A stretch of 64,000 nucleotides of DNA. Origin: JANQKX01 sp039028695 (GTDB lineage Bacteria; Pseudomonadota; Alphaproteobacteria; Kiloniellales; Kiloniellaceae). Both the position numbers and the translations under genes were made by a program. The stretch spans positions 1 through 64,000 of the forward strand of contig JBCCHN010000002.1 of assembly GCA_039028695.1 (NCBI GenBank), in the 5' to 3' direction. Positions 1 through 8,430 of the stretch are shown in pieces (positions within the stretch are counted from its first letter, which is position 1; each line of letters starts with the position of its first letter). Below the pieces are notes generated by a model. That model worked only from the letters and a program-made list of their open reading frames with translations, was not told the DNA's origin and did not search any database.

Positions 1-232
1 CGCCGCTAATGGGGCTTTGGCTGCGGGAGCTTATATCTATAAGGGCTTCTTGGGCGTTGCGGCTTAAGCGATCCAAATGATCCCGGTAACGCTCCAGGGG
101 AACCCGCGGACGATCCCAGGCTGCCAACAAAAGAGCTGCCTCGCCGATGGGAATGTCACCGTCGGCAAGGCGCCCCAGCTGGCCAAGCTCGCGGACCAGG
201 TCGTCGCGTTCAATTACGCCCGTGGCGGCCAT
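1..232 (-). CDS. SirB1-family transglutaminase-like protein, partial
   Basis: N-terminal part of a leftward gene whose 3' end lies outside the window. About 77 codons are visible from the ATG at 232. The reading contains the pattern LGRLADGDIPIGEAALLLAA followed by a run of charged residues (WDRPRVPLERYRDHLDRL), typical of the start of SirB1/YchA-type proteins, which carry a transglutaminase-like fold and often TPR repeats. Biochemical role in bacteria is not firmly established. It lies about 60 bases downstream of the BON lipoprotein gene on the same strand and may be cotranscribed. The frame is open upstream of the ATG to a TGA near 294 but has no other standard start codon. The family call rests on recalled sequence character, not on an alignment. 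Confidence 0.65.
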   Translation of the reverse strand, partial: MAATGVIERDDLVRELGQLGRLADGDIPIGEAALLLAAWDRPRVPLERYRDHLDRLSRNAQEALIDISSRSQSPISG

Positions 233-291
233 CGCGTGGGGTGCCTCCCGCGGAAAATGGAGGGCCGCGATGAAGTTCGTGGCGCCTCAGT

Positions 292-945
292 TTAAGTCGC
301 GGGCGACGACTGATCCGCGGACTGACCCTTGACCCGGACGTGGCTGACAACCCGGCGTACATGGGAAATAGACTTGGCGTGTCCGATCACCCGCTCCAAT
401 TCGGCGTCATTTTGGGCCACGCCCATCAGGTAAACAACCTGATTGACCGTATCGATGGAAAAATCGATGGAACTGACGTCCTGATCCAGCAACAATGCGG
501 TGTTTAATTGGGCGGTGATCCAATAGTCATGGGCCAGATCCTCGATGGACTCATCGTCACCCACTTCGATTTCGTTGATCACTTCACGTACACCATCAGC
601 TTTCCAGGCCAACTGCACGGCTTTCAGGCGTACGTCCGGGTCTTCCACGTGCCCCGTGAGCAGAACCCGCCCTTCTTGAACCTCAAGCCCCACTTCGCGA
701 AAAACCGTTTCACTGGATTGGAACCACAGGTGATTGATCTCCAAGCGAATCTGAGTGTCGCTGATGACCCCGTCGACCCCCTTTTCCTTTTGAGTAGAGG
801 TTGCCGCCATCGCCCCCGCGCCCACTGCTGCACCGATGGGGGTACAGGCCGATGTGCCCATCATGGCGATGAGAGCAGATAAGCTTAAAGCAACCGCCGC
901 TGGGCGGAGCTTTTCTGTGAATTTTAACAATTGTTTTCCCCCCAC
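292..945 (-). CDS. BON-domain lipoprotein (OsmY/DolP-like)
   Basis: 217-residue protein with a lipoprotein signal: a basic N-terminus, a hydrophobic run at about 15-30, and a lipobox ending in Cys34 (GTSAC). After a Gly/Ala-rich linker come two BON domains at roughly 58-125 and 132-205, each with the alternating helix and strand pattern and a GHVEDPDVR or GVAQNDAE turn. BON proteins bind phospholipid and act in outer-membrane or periplasmic maintenance under stress. It follows yraN and rsmI on the same strand; in many proteobacteria an rsmI-yraN-BON lipoprotein cluster is conserved, which supports the call. The exact lipid partner and role in this organism are unknown. Confidence 0.85.
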   Translation of the reverse strand: MGGKQLLKFTEKLRPAAVALSLSALIAMMGTSACTPIGAAVGAGAMAATSTQKEKGVDGVISDTQIRLEINHLWFQSSETVFREVGLEVQEGRVLLTGHVEDPDVRLKAVQLAWKADGVREVINEIEVGDDESIEDLAHDYWITAQLNTALLLDQDVSSIDFSIDTVNQVVYLMGVAQNDAELERVIGHAKSISHVRRVVSHVRVKGQSADQSSPAT

Positions 946-1007
946 TTTTCCAACAAGAAAAGAGAAACCCCAAATAACCTATTCTACAGTATGAATTTTT
1001 TGAAAAC

Positions 1008-1379
1008 CTATGGCAAGCGCCATGCATCTTGGATATGGATCGGCAAAGACCCAGGAGAGATGAACATGGCATCGAACCGCGGGGTGCTGTCGGCCAGTTC
1101 AGGTCTTTGCTGCAAAAAAATTTGCGTTGCGCGGATGATTCGATCCTGTTGTCGGGGGGTGATAGCCGAAAGGGCCTCGGCTCTCGAATTGCGAATTTTG
1201 ACTTCGATAATGGCAATCAGGCGCCCGCGTCGCGCAACCATGTCAATCTCGCCAACCGGTGTTTTAAAATTTCGCGCGATGACCCGATAGCCCTTAAATC
1301 GCAACCACCACATGGCCAGCCATTCCGCTCGGCGGCCCCGTCTGAAAGACTTTTGCCGATTTGAGTCAGCGTGAGGCAT
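1008..1379 (-). CDS. yraN: YraN family (UPF0102) endonuclease-like protein
   Basis: 123-residue protein with the UPF0102 core: an N-terminal helix rich in Arg and Ala (RRAEWLAMWWLRFKGYRVIARN), then GEIDMVARRG at about 43-52 and IAIIEVKIR at about 55-63. The Glu-Asp and Glu-x-Lys arrangement is that of the restriction-endonuclease-like (PD-(D/E)XK) fold. The function in cells is not settled; a nuclease role in DNA or RNA metabolism is inferred from the fold. It lies 11 bases downstream of rsmI on the same strand, the usual arrangement, so the two are probably one transcript. Confidence 0.9.
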   Translation of the reverse strand: MPHADSNRQKSFRRGRRAEWLAMWWLRFKGYRVIARNFKTPVGEIDMVARRGRLIAIIEVKIRNSRAEALSAITPRQQDRIIRATQIFLQQRPELADSTPRFDAMFISPGSLPIHIQDAWRLP

Positions 1380-1390
1380 TTATAAACAGA

Positions 1391-2320
1391 CTATTCTTTT
1401 CTTCTGTTTGTTTTTAAGGCAAGGGCACGTTCGTAAAGCCCGCGTTTTGGTAAGCCGCATCGCGCTGCCACTAGGGCCGCTGCGTCTTTTGTGGAATGGG
1501 ATTGGAGAGCCTCGCTTAGCATCTGATCCAGATCCTTTTCTGATGTTGATCGGCTTTCTTTTGCAGCGCCCCCGACAACCACCACCAGTTCTCCTTTAGG
1601 TGGCCCAGCTTGAAGGTAATGGGTGGCGAGTTCCGTTAAGGCGCCGCGGCGGCAGTCCTCAAATTTCTTAGTGATCTCGCGGACCACGGCGGCCGGGCGG
1701 TTGCCGAGAATTTCTGCCATATCGGACAAACATGTCTGTATTCTTTGGGGAGACTCGAAAAATACCAAGGTGGCGGGAACCGCCGCTAGCTCCGCCAGGG
1801 CGCGCTGACGGGCACCTTTCTTGTTGGGCAAAAAACCAGCGAAAAGGAAACGGTCACTGGGCAAGCCGGACAGGCACAATCCGGCGATGACGGCGCAAGG
1901 GCCCGGCAGCGTGGTGACGGGCAATGATGCGGATAAGGCGTCTTGCATCAGCCTGTAGCCCGGGTCGGAGACCATAGGGGTTCCCGCGTCGCTGACCAGT
2001 GCCACAGCCTCGCCATTTTTAATGCGCTTAATAAGTTGAGGGCCGATCCGGGCCGCGTTGTGTTCATGATAGGATAGGGTCGGAGTGGATATGCCATAGG
2101 CGGAAAGCAGCTTGCGAGACACGCGGGTATCTTCGCAGGCAATCACGGTGGCAGAGGTTAGAACTTCATGGGCACGGAAAGTCAGGTCTTTCAAATTTCC
2201 GATGGGCGTGGCAACAAGATAAAGGCCCGACGCCAATGATTTGGTTTCGGCTCTTTGACTTTTGGGTCGGGATTGGTCGGTTGGCAACGCCATCGACACT
2301 GGGGGATTGTCCGATGTCAT
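1391..2320 (-). CDS. rsmI: 16S rRNA (cytidine1402-2'-O)-methyltransferase RsmI
   Basis: 309-residue SAM-dependent tetrapyrrole-methylase-fold enzyme that 2'-O-methylates C1402 in the decoding centre of 16S rRNA. Diagnostic stretches are LVATPIGNLKDLTFRA near residue 34-49, ACEDTRVSRKLL near 62, ALVSDAGTPMVSDPGYRLM near 105-125 and LPGPCAVIAGLCLSGLPSDR near 138. The N-terminal 30 residues are a polar extension not needed for the family. It heads the leftward rsmI-yraN-BON set and is divergent from the LpoA-like lipoprotein gene; the two 5' ends overlap by a few bases if the lipoprotein starts at 2314, so their promoters lie inside each other's N-terminal regions. Confidence 0.95.
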   Translation of the reverse strand: MTSDNPPVSMALPTDQSRPKSQRAETKSLASGLYLVATPIGNLKDLTFRAHEVLTSATVIACEDTRVSRKLLSAYGISTPTLSYHEHNAARIGPQLIKRIKNGEAVALVSDAGTPMVSDPGYRLMQDALSASLPVTTLPGPCAVIAGLCLSGLPSDRFLFAGFLPNKKGARQRALAELAAVPATLVFFESPQRIQTCLSDMAEILGNRPAAVVREITKKFEDCRRGALTELATHYLQAGPPKGELVVVVGGAAKESRSTSEKDLDQMLSEALQSHSTKDAAALVAARCGLPKRGLYERALALKTNRRKE

Positions 2321-3726
2321 ATCTTTCGTCTTGTCATTCGGGGGTGCTTTTACGCATCAAATACCTTATTCGCCAAGTTGTCGCCTCAAGAAGGTCCAGC
2401 TCGGTCAGCGGACTGGCGATCCTGATCTTAGCGGTCGGCTTAAGCGCTTGCCAGAGCAGCGGTGGAACCGAGGCAGGGCCAGCCGCCACAGCCCCTGAAC
2501 CGACGCCCGATGCCACGCCGGACGCCGGCGATGGCTCGCCCTTGGTGGCGCTTGATGTCTTGGGGATTCCCCTGGACGGGAAAACCAAGGTTGGCTTGCT
2601 GTTGCCCTTGAGCGGGCCCCAAGCCCAGGTGGGGCAAGCCATGCTGCGGGCGGCGGAATTGGCTCTCTTTGACATCGCGGGTGAAGACTTCACCCTCATC
2701 GTGCGAGACACCGCGGGCCAAACGGAAGCGGCCCGCGCGGCGGCGCGGTCGGTGCTAGAGCAGGGAGTGAATCTAATCCTGGGGCCACTATTCTCCTCCT
2801 CTGTCGGGGCGGTGGCCGAGGAAGCAGCCCTCTTTAATGTGCCGATTATTACTTTTTCCAATAACCTGGCAGTGGCGGCGCCCAGTGTTTTTGTGATGGG
2901 CATTGCACCCCAAATCCAGGTCGAGCGAGTCGTTGATTTCGCAAGCCGGCGAGGCCTTCAATTTTATGCAACCCTGGTGCCCAGCACGGCTTATGGATCT
3001 CGCGTGGTACAGGCCATGCGCGAAACGGTGGAGCAGAATGGTGCCGAACTGAAGCGGGTGGGCTTTTACGACCCCAGTGCCACGGACGTGTCCGAAGAGG
3101 TAAAAGTTCTGGCCAACTATGACCAACGCAACAAAGAGCTTTTAGAAGAGCGCGCCCTCTTGGAGGAAAGCGACGACGAGGCCTCCAAATTGGCTCTGGA
3201 GCGCCTTGAAGATAAAGAGACCTTGGGTCCCCCCGATTTTGAGGCCTTGCTGTTGGCCGAGGGCGGCAATCAATTGCTGACCTTGGCACCCCTTTTGGCC
3301 TTTTACGATGTGGATCCGGCGGAAGTGCAGTTCCTTGGAACCTCCCTGTGGAACGATCCCAGCTTAGGCAATGAGCCCACATTGCAGGGTGGCTGGTTTG
3401 CGGCACCGGCTCCTGAGCTTTGGCAAGGCTTCGCCTCTCGCTACCAGGAGACTTTTCAAGAGGGGCCGCCCCGAGTGGTGAGTCTAGCCTACGACGCGGT
3501 GGCGCTGGCCGCAATTTTGGCCCGTCTGGCCGAAAACAATGAAGAGGTCGCGCGCTATGACGTGGAAACCCTGACGAATCCCAATGGGTTTTCCGGCATT
3601 GATGGTATCTTCCGGTTCTTGCCGGATGGCCGAGTGGAACGGGCCTTGGCGGTTTTGGAGATGCGCCGCAACGGCTTTCGGACCCTTGAGGCAGCACCGA
3701 CCACCTTCCAGCCGCTCATCAACTAA
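2314..3726 (+). CDS. LpoA-like penicillin-binding-protein activator (Leu/Ile/Val-binding fold lipoprotein)
   Basis: Lipoprotein of about 470 residues. A basic segment is followed by a hydrophobic run and lipobox LSAC (Cys46 from the ATG at 2314), then a Pro/Ala/Thr-rich linker, then a periplasmic binding protein type 1 fold starting KVGLLLPLSGPQAQVGQAM. This is the Peripla_BP_6 arrangement found in LpoA-type outer-membrane activators of peptidoglycan synthases and in amino-acid ABC receptors; the rsmI-yraN neighbourhood is the conserved place of lpoA in proteobacteria and favours the activator role. Start choice is uncertain: ATG 2314 overlaps the 5' end of divergent rsmI, while a GTG at 2344 would avoid this and still leave a complete signal. 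A charged insertion (KELLEERALLEESDDE) sits in mid-domain. Confidence 0.8.
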   Translation: MSYLSSCHSGVLLRIKYLIRQVVASRRSSSVSGLAILILAVGLSACQSSGGTEAGPAATAPEPTPDATPDAGDGSPLVALDVLGIPLDGKTKVGLLLPLSGPQAQVGQAMLRAAELALFDIAGEDFTLIVRDTAGQTEAARAAARSVLEQGVNLILGPLFSSSVGAVAEEAALFNVPIITFSNNLAVAAPSVFVMGIAPQIQVERVVDFASRRGLQFYATLVPSTAYGSRVVQAMRETVEQNGAELKRVGFYDPSATDVSEEVKVLANYDQRNKELLEERALLEESDDEASKLALERLEDKETLGPPDFEALLLAEGGNQLLTLAPLLAFYDVDPAEVQFLGTSLWNDPSLGNEPTLQGGWFAAPAPELWQGFASRYQETFQEGPPRVVSLAYDAVALAAILARLAENNEEVARYDVETLTNPNGFSGIDGIFRFLPDGRVERALAVLEMRRNGFRTLEAAPTTFQPLIN

Positions 3727-3750
3727 TGAAAAAATAAACGGATCAGTCTG

Positions 3751-4974
3751 TTAATTTTGACCTACCGCAGCGGATGTAGGGTTTTCATCGATCAGCAGGT
3801 AGGCCAATACGCTATCCAACACAGACAGACCGGTATTTGTCGCTCTTAGTCGATCAGACGAGTGATCTAGGAGACCGGCTGAACACAGATTGTTCAGCCG
3901 GTCATGAGAGAGACAGGTTTCCATGGTCTGTCCGGTCTCGCGCACAAAAGTGTTCGTGGGGATGCCTTCGGAAAGGCGCAAACCCATCATCACCAACTCA
4001 TCAAGCCGTTCCTTGCGCGATAAAATCTGTCGCCGGGTCGTGGCGTGGCCCTGGCGAGACACCGCATCCAGCCAGCTTTCCGGCAGCCGGTGCTGCCGGG
4101 TAGAGATCTTTCCCAGTCCGGTGGTGAGGCGGCCATGGGCACCCGGTCCAATGCCCACGTAGTCCCCATAGCGCCAGTAGGTGAGATTATGCCGGCAGGC
4201 CTCACCGGGTCGCGCGTGATTGGACACCTCATAGGCCGGCAAGCCTTGCGAATCCAGTAAAGCGCGTGTCTCATCGAAAAATGCCGAGGCTTCATCCTCT
4301 GGGGGCAGGGTAAAATCGCCGCGGCGAAATTCCAATTCAAAGGCGGTACCGGATTCGATGGTCAGCTGATAGAGAGATATGTGGGCCGGACCCAGGGCCA
4401 AGGCCGTAGCGAGTTCCTTTTTCCAGTTCTGTAAGTCCTGGCCCGGGCGGGCATAGATCATGTCGAAGGAAAACCGTTGAACGGTTTGCCGGGCTAAGTC
4501 CACCGCGGCCCTTGCCTCTGTGGCGCTGTGCTGTCGGCCGAGAAACCTAAGGGCTTCGTTGTCTAGAGACTGAACACCGATGGAAAGGCGATTGACCCCG
4601 GCTTGCGCAAAGGCTTGAAAACGCTCGGCCTCGCTGGAGGTCGGGTTGGCCTCTAAGGTGATCTCCAAGTCCGGATCGCTAGACCAGTGGCCCTGGGCCG
4701 CCTCAATTACAGCCGCAACGCTTTCCGGTTCCATAAGCGAGGGTGTGCCGCCGCCAAAAAAGATGGAAGTCAAGTGGCGCGGACCTTTGCCCTCGAGCAC
4801 GTGGGCATAGTGATCCAGTTCCGAAATCAGCGCCCTGGCCCATTTCCGATGGTCGACTGCTTCGCGGACGTGACTGTTGAAGTCGCAATAGGGGCACTTG
4901 GCCAAGCAAAAAGGCCAATGAACGTAAAGGCCAAAGCCCGGGTCCGGGCTCTCTTGTGGGGAAAGGGAGATCAT
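3751..4974 (-). CDS. hemW: HemW heme chaperone, radical SAM
   Basis: 407-residue radical SAM protein with the cluster motif CLAKCPYCDF at about 23-32 (CxxxCxxC), then SIFFGGGTPSLM at about 70 and LEANPTS at 106. HemW resembles coproporphyrinogen III dehydrogenase (HemN) but binds heme and is thought to insert it into respiratory proteins; many databases still label it as a HemN-like oxidase. The C-terminal HemN domain is present (RHNLTYWRYGDYVGIGPGAHG near 262). It is 9 bases downstream of rdgB and belongs to the leftward rph-rdgB-hemW operon, a common alphaproteobacterial order. Confidence 0.93.
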   Translation of the reverse strand: MISLSPQESPDPGFGLYVHWPFCLAKCPYCDFNSHVREAVDHRKWARALISELDHYAHVLEGKGPRHLTSIFFGGGTPSLMEPESVAAVIEAAQGHWSSDPDLEITLEANPTSSEAERFQAFAQAGVNRLSIGVQSLDNEALRFLGRQHSATEARAAVDLARQTVQRFSFDMIYARPGQDLQNWKKELATALALGPAHISLYQLTIESGTAFELEFRRGDFTLPPEDEASAFFDETRALLDSQGLPAYEVSNHARPGEACRHNLTYWRYGDYVGIGPGAHGRLTTGLGKISTRQHRLPESWLDAVSRQGHATTRRQILSRKERLDELVMMGLRLSEGIPTNTFVRETGQTMETCLSHDRLNNLCSAGLLDHSSDRLRATNTGLSVLDSVLAYLLIDENPTSAAVGQN

Positions 4975-4983
4975 CTCATCAGC

Positions 4984-5598
4984 CTAAGAAGGCGGCGCCT
5001 GGAAGACGTGATCCACAAGTTGCTCAAAGGCGCGGGCACGGTGGCTCATGGCATGTTTGGCGTCCGGTTCCATTTCGCCGAAGGTCACGTCGTGGCCCTC
5101 GGGCACAAAGATGGGATCGTAACCGAACCCCAATTTGCCTCGCGGCGGCCAAGTCAAGTTTCCGTCGATCCGCCCCTCCATGCCGACAGCGGCTCCGTCC
5201 GGCCAGGCCAGGCAGAGATGGCAGATAAAATAGGCGCGGCGGTCGTCCTTGCCGGCCAGGGCCTCTTCAACTTTGTTCATGGCCAGATCGAAAGATTTCT
5301 CAGGGCCGGCCCAACGAGCGGAATAGATCCCGGGCGCCCCATCAAGTGCGTTCACGCACAAGCCGGAATCATCTGCCAAGGCGGCTTTGCCCGATCCCTG
5401 CGCAGCGGCATGAGCTTTCAGCGCGGCGTTCTCTGCAAAGGTTGTGCCCGTTTCCTCCGGTTCCGGCAGACCCAAGTCGCCTGCGGACAACACCTGCAGG
5501 TCAAAGTCCTTCAAGAGCTCAGCAATTTCCCGCACCTTGCCTGGGTTGTGGCTGGCGAGAACCAATTCCTTTCCTGGTGTCCAACGGCGCATGGGCAC
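4984..5598 (-). CDS. rdgB: XTP/dITP diphosphatase (RdgB/HAM1)
   Basis: 204-residue house-cleaning nucleotide pyrophosphatase that hydrolyses dITP, XTP and ITP to monophosphates and keeps deaminated purines out of DNA and RNA. Family motifs are SHNPGKVREI near residue 15, ADDSGLCVNALDGAPGIYSARWAG split over positions 75-100, and FGYDPIFVPEG near 155, with the substrate-contact SHRARAF at the C-terminus. It starts one base after the end of rph on the same strand (the two genes nearly abut), and hemW follows at 9 bases, so the three are almost certainly cotranscribed. The second Met (residue 3) could also be the start. Confidence 0.95.
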   Translation of the reverse strand: MPMRRWTPGKELVLASHNPGKVREIAELLKDFDLQVLSAGDLGLPEPEETGTTFAENAALKAHAAAQGSGKAALADDSGLCVNALDGAPGIYSARWAGPEKSFDLAMNKVEEALAGKDDRRAYFICHLCLAWPDGAAVGMEGRIDGNLTWPPRGKLGFGYDPIFVPEGHDVTFGEMEPDAKHAMSHRARAFEQLVDHVFQAPPS

Positions 5599-5599
5599 T

Positions 5600-6319
5600 T
5601 TATGTGCTGGTCAAGGCCTGCGCTTGCAGGTCAGCCAAGTGTCGGGCGCCTTGTTCGGCCAAATCGAGTAAACGGTCGAATTGGGCACGGGTAAAGGGGT
5701 CCTGCTCTGCGGTTCCCTGGACCTCGACCAGTCCGCCGCGACCGGTCAAAACGAAATTGGCATCGGCCTGGGCGTTGGAATCCTCGTCGTAATCCAAATC
5801 GAGCACAGCTTCCCCGGAATAGAGGCCGCATGAAATGGCCGCAACCGAATCGGATAAAGGACTTTTTCCAACGGCTCCAATTTTTTGCAGGTGGGCAAAA
5901 GCCAGTGCCAGCGCCACATAGCCCCCCGTTATGGCAGCCGTACGCGTACTCCCATCCGCCTGCAGTACGTCGCAGTCAACCTTGATGACCCGTTCGCCAA
6001 AGCCTTCCAGATTTGTTACAGCCCTTAAGGCGCGGCCGATCAAACGCTGAATTTCCTGGGTCCGGCCTGATTGTTTGCCCCGCGCCGCCTCCCGGTCGCC
6101 CCGAGTATGGGTGGCGCGCGGCAACATGCCGTATTCGGCCGTCACCCATCCCCGTCCAGAGTTTCTGAGCCACGGCGGCAGGGTTGTCCCAACCGATGCT
6201 GTACAAAGCACGCGCGTATGCCCGAAGCTGACCAGGCAGGATCCTTCCGCATAGCGATTGACGTCAGTTTCTAAGGTTATGGGACGCAACGCGTCGACGG
6301 CACGGCCGGAAGGGCGCAT
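5600..6319 (-). CDS. rph: Ribonuclease PH
   Basis: 239-residue phosphorolytic 3'-5' exoribonuclease that trims tRNA 3' ends. The protein begins MRPSGRAVDALRPITLE and carries GRGWVTAEYGMLPRATHTR near 60-78, RLIGRALRAV (the phosphate and RNA-binding arginines) near 93, and the DCDVLQADGSTRTAAI stretch near 118, followed by the conserved C-terminal DLDYDEDS acidic site. Full family length with no disruption. It is the first gene of the leftward rph-rdgB-hemW operon and is divergent from hrcA, with a 238-base intergenic region that must hold both promoters. Confidence 0.96.
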   Translation of the reverse strand: MRPSGRAVDALRPITLETDVNRYAEGSCLVSFGHTRVLCTASVGTTLPPWLRNSGRGWVTAEYGMLPRATHTRGDREAARGKQSGRTQEIQRLIGRALRAVTNLEGFGERVIKVDCDVLQADGSTRTAAITGGYVALALAFAHLQKIGAVGKSPLSDSVAAISCGLYSGEAVLDLDYDEDSNAQADANFVLTGRGGLVEVQGTAEQDPFTRAQFDRLLDLAEQGARHLADLQAQALTST

Positions 6320-6519
6320 AAATACCTCAAATGTCGATTTGGAACATCAAAGCCGGTGTTGGTGACGCCACGCGAAGCGGAGTCTGCAGACGTGGCCGCA
6401 AGCTAGCTGAAGGTTTTGCCGTCGTCCAGGGGTGAAGGAAACTAGATTCATGTTATTGCAACGGCGGCGGGCAAGAACGACTTGTCCCCCTGCAGATTTG
6501 TCGGATAGATAGGCGCGCG

Positions 6520-6548
6520 TTGACCCAACCCGGCACCGTGCCTACATT
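6520..6548 (+). promoter_or_regulatory. sigma70-like promoter for hrcA
   Basis: TTGACC at 6520-6525, a 17-base spacer, and TACATT at 6543-6548, close to the housekeeping consensus. The hrcA ATG is at 6558, so initiation 6-7 bases after the -10 box would give an almost leaderless message. No Shine-Dalgarno sequence is visible in front of the ATG, in agreement with this. No CIRCE element (TTAGCACTC-N9-GAGTGCTAA) was seen here. Confidence 0.5.
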
Positions 6549-6557
6549 TCCAAAGCC

Positions 6558-7637
6558 ATGAAAATACCGCGGACCTCATCTGCCTCGGCACTGCAGATTA
6601 ACGATTTAAACGAGCGCTCTCGTGAAGTGTTCCGTCGAATCGTCGAATCTTATGTGGAGACAGGTGAGCCCGTTGGCTCGCGCACTTTGTCCCGCAGCTT
6701 GGGCATCGGGGTTTCCCCTGCCACCATCCGCAATGTTATGGCGGATTTGGAAGATTTAGGGCTGCTCTTTTCGCCCCATACTTCGGCCGGACGCCTACCT
6801 ACGGATCTGGGACTGCGCATGTTCGTCGACGGCCTGCTAGAGTTGGGAAATCTCACCCAGGAAGAACAAGCCCAGATCGAGGGCCAATGCGCCGGCGCCG
6901 GCAAGTCTATGCCCGAAGTTCTGGAAGATGCCGTCGGCATGGTGTCCGGGCTGTCACGCTGCGCCGGTTTGGTGGTTGCGCCCAAGGCCAGCGAACCCCT
7001 GAAACACATTGAGTTCGTCTCGTTAGGGCCGGGCCGTGCCTTGGTGGTATTGGTTACCGCCTCGGGTCAGGTTGAAAATCGCCTCATCGATGTGCCAATG
7101 GGTTTACCCGCCGCTTCCTTGGTGGAAGCGTCAAACTACCTTTCCTCGCGCCTGATCGGCCGAACAATTGACGAGGCTAAGGCGGAAATTGCCGAGGAAT
7201 TGAATAACCAGCGGGCTCAACTAAACGAATTGACCTCACGGGTCGTCGAGGCGGGCCTTGCCACCTATGTTCAAGAGCCCGGCAGCGGGAAGGCGGGCGC
7301 TCTGATCGTGCGCGGTCAAGCGCAGCTTTTGGATGATGTGACGGCAATCGAGGATCTAGAGCGGATCCGAGAAATCTTCGCCGCTCTTGAAACCAAGGAA
7401 GCCTTATCACACCTCTTGGACCTGACGGATTCCGCACAGGGCGTGCAGATCTTCATCGGATCGGAAAATCAGCTCTTCGGGGCCACGGGTTGTTCGGTTG
7501 TGATTGCGCCCTACAGTAATTCACAGCAAAACATCGTCGGCGCCGTTGGGGTGATTGGGCCGACACGCTTGAATTACGCGAAGATCATTCCAATGGTGGA
7601 TTTCACCTCAAAGATGATCAGCCGCCTTATCGGTTAA
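6558..7637 (+). CDS. hrcA: Heat-inducible transcriptional repressor HrcA
   Basis: 359-residue repressor of CIRCE-controlled chaperone operons. The N-terminal winged-helix region reads LNERSREVFRRIVESYVETG and SRTLSRSLGIGVSPATIRN (about 18-60), both diagnostic, followed by the GAF-like central domain and the C-terminal VVIAPYSNSQQNIVGAVGVIGPTRLNYA near 320. It is followed by grpE after 73 bases, the normal hrcA-grpE order. A CIRCE site was not found near hrcA, grpE, dnaK or dnaJ, so its target is probably groESL elsewhere while dnaK and hsp20 look RpoH-controlled. The first 15 residues upstream of the conserved part are variable, so a later start is possible. Confidence 0.96.
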   Translation: MKIPRTSSASALQINDLNERSREVFRRIVESYVETGEPVGSRTLSRSLGIGVSPATIRNVMADLEDLGLLFSPHTSAGRLPTDLGLRMFVDGLLELGNLTQEEQAQIEGQCAGAGKSMPEVLEDAVGMVSGLSRCAGLVVAPKASEPLKHIEFVSLGPGRALVVLVTASGQVENRLIDVPMGLPAASLVEASNYLSSRLIGRTIDEAKAEIAEELNNQRAQLNELTSRVVEAGLATYVQEPGSGKAGALIVRGQAQLLDDVTAIEDLERIREIFAALETKEALSHLLDLTDSAQGVQIFIGSENQLFGATGCSVVIAPYSNSQQNIVGAVGVIGPTRLNYAKIIPMVDFTSKMISRLIG

Positions 7638-7710
7638 AAATTGAGGGCCGAGGGCTCAAGAGAACCCGGTCCCTTGTTGAATAATGAAGATAGAGGAGCG
7701 ATAGCCGGAC

Positions 7711-8403
7711 ATGGCGCACAGTGAAAAAGAGCAGGCCGGAGACGGCGTGGCGAATCAACAGCCGGCGGGCGTCGAAGATCAGGATGCGGCTTCCGGAGCC
7801 GATCGGGCAGCAAACACTCATGCAACTCAGGACGCGGATACCAAGGATGGCGAGGTCCTCGCTTTGGAAGACGTGGCGCGCCTTGAGGAGGAGGTAGCGT
7901 CCCTCAAGGACCAGCTCTTGCGCGCGGTTGCTGAAACGGAGAATGTCCGCAGCCGTGCTCGCCGCGAGCGGGAAGACGGCATCAAATATGCCGGAGTTCC
8001 ATTAATCAAGGACCTGCTATCCGTCGCCGATAATCTGGAAAGGGCCATGTCTTCCGTCCCGTTGGAATCTCTGGAAGGGGACGAGGCTCTCAAAAATCTT
8101 GTGACCGGGGTGGAAATGACCGCGCGGGAATTGCAGACGGTTTTTGAGCGCCACAAAATCGAGGTTATCGATCCGGTCGGACACAGTTTCGATCCCCACA
8201 GCCATGAAGCCCTGTTTGAAGTACCCGACCCCAGTCAGGCGCCGGGCAAGGTGGTGCAGGTCGTGCAGGTAGGCTATCGCCTTCATGACCGGCTTTTGCG
8301 GCCGGCGCGGGTCGGCATTTCCAAAGCCGTTGATGCAGGTACCGCCCCATCTCAGACAGAAGACGTACCGGCACCTGGCAGCAAGATCGATACGCAGGCC
8401 TAA
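7711..8403 (+). CDS. grpE: Nucleotide exchange factor GrpE
   Basis: 230-residue cochaperone that releases ADP from DnaK. The first 50 residues are acidic and disordered. A long coiled-coil follows (EEEVASLKDQLLRAVAETENVRSRARRERED at about 58-90), then the four-helix bundle and the beta-domain (DPVGHSFDPHSHEALFEVPD near 155-175 and QVGYRLHDRLLRPARVGISK near 190-210), all diagnostic. A strong Shine-Dalgarno-like GAGGAG lies about 10 bases before the ATG. Cotranscription with hrcA is likely. The C-terminal 25 residues are a low-complexity tail. Confidence 0.96.
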   Translation: MAHSEKEQAGDGVANQQPAGVEDQDAASGADRAANTHATQDADTKDGEVLALEDVARLEEEVASLKDQLLRAVAETENVRSRARREREDGIKYAGVPLIKDLLSVADNLERAMSSVPLESLEGDEALKNLVTGVEMTARELQTVFERHKIEVIDPVGHSFDPHSHEALFEVPDPSQAPGKVVQVVQVGYRLHDRLLRPARVGISKAVDAGTAPSQTEDVPAPGSKIDTQA

Positions 8404-8430
8404 TCAGGACCAAGCGCATCAAAAGGTTGA

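Noticed and set aside
2849..3697. 282-residue frame antisense to the LpoA-like gene
   Set aside because: Arg/Pro-rich, no family character, fully covered by a convincing lipoprotein gene.
4687..5694. 335-residue rightward frame across hemW, rdgB and rph
   Set aside because: Spans three well-identified genes on the other strand; shadow frame.
6481..6510. Possible RpoH promoter before hrcA (CTTG-N17-CGGATAG)
   Set aside because: The -10 part agrees poorly with CYTATNT, and a better sigma70-like promoter lies closer to the gene.
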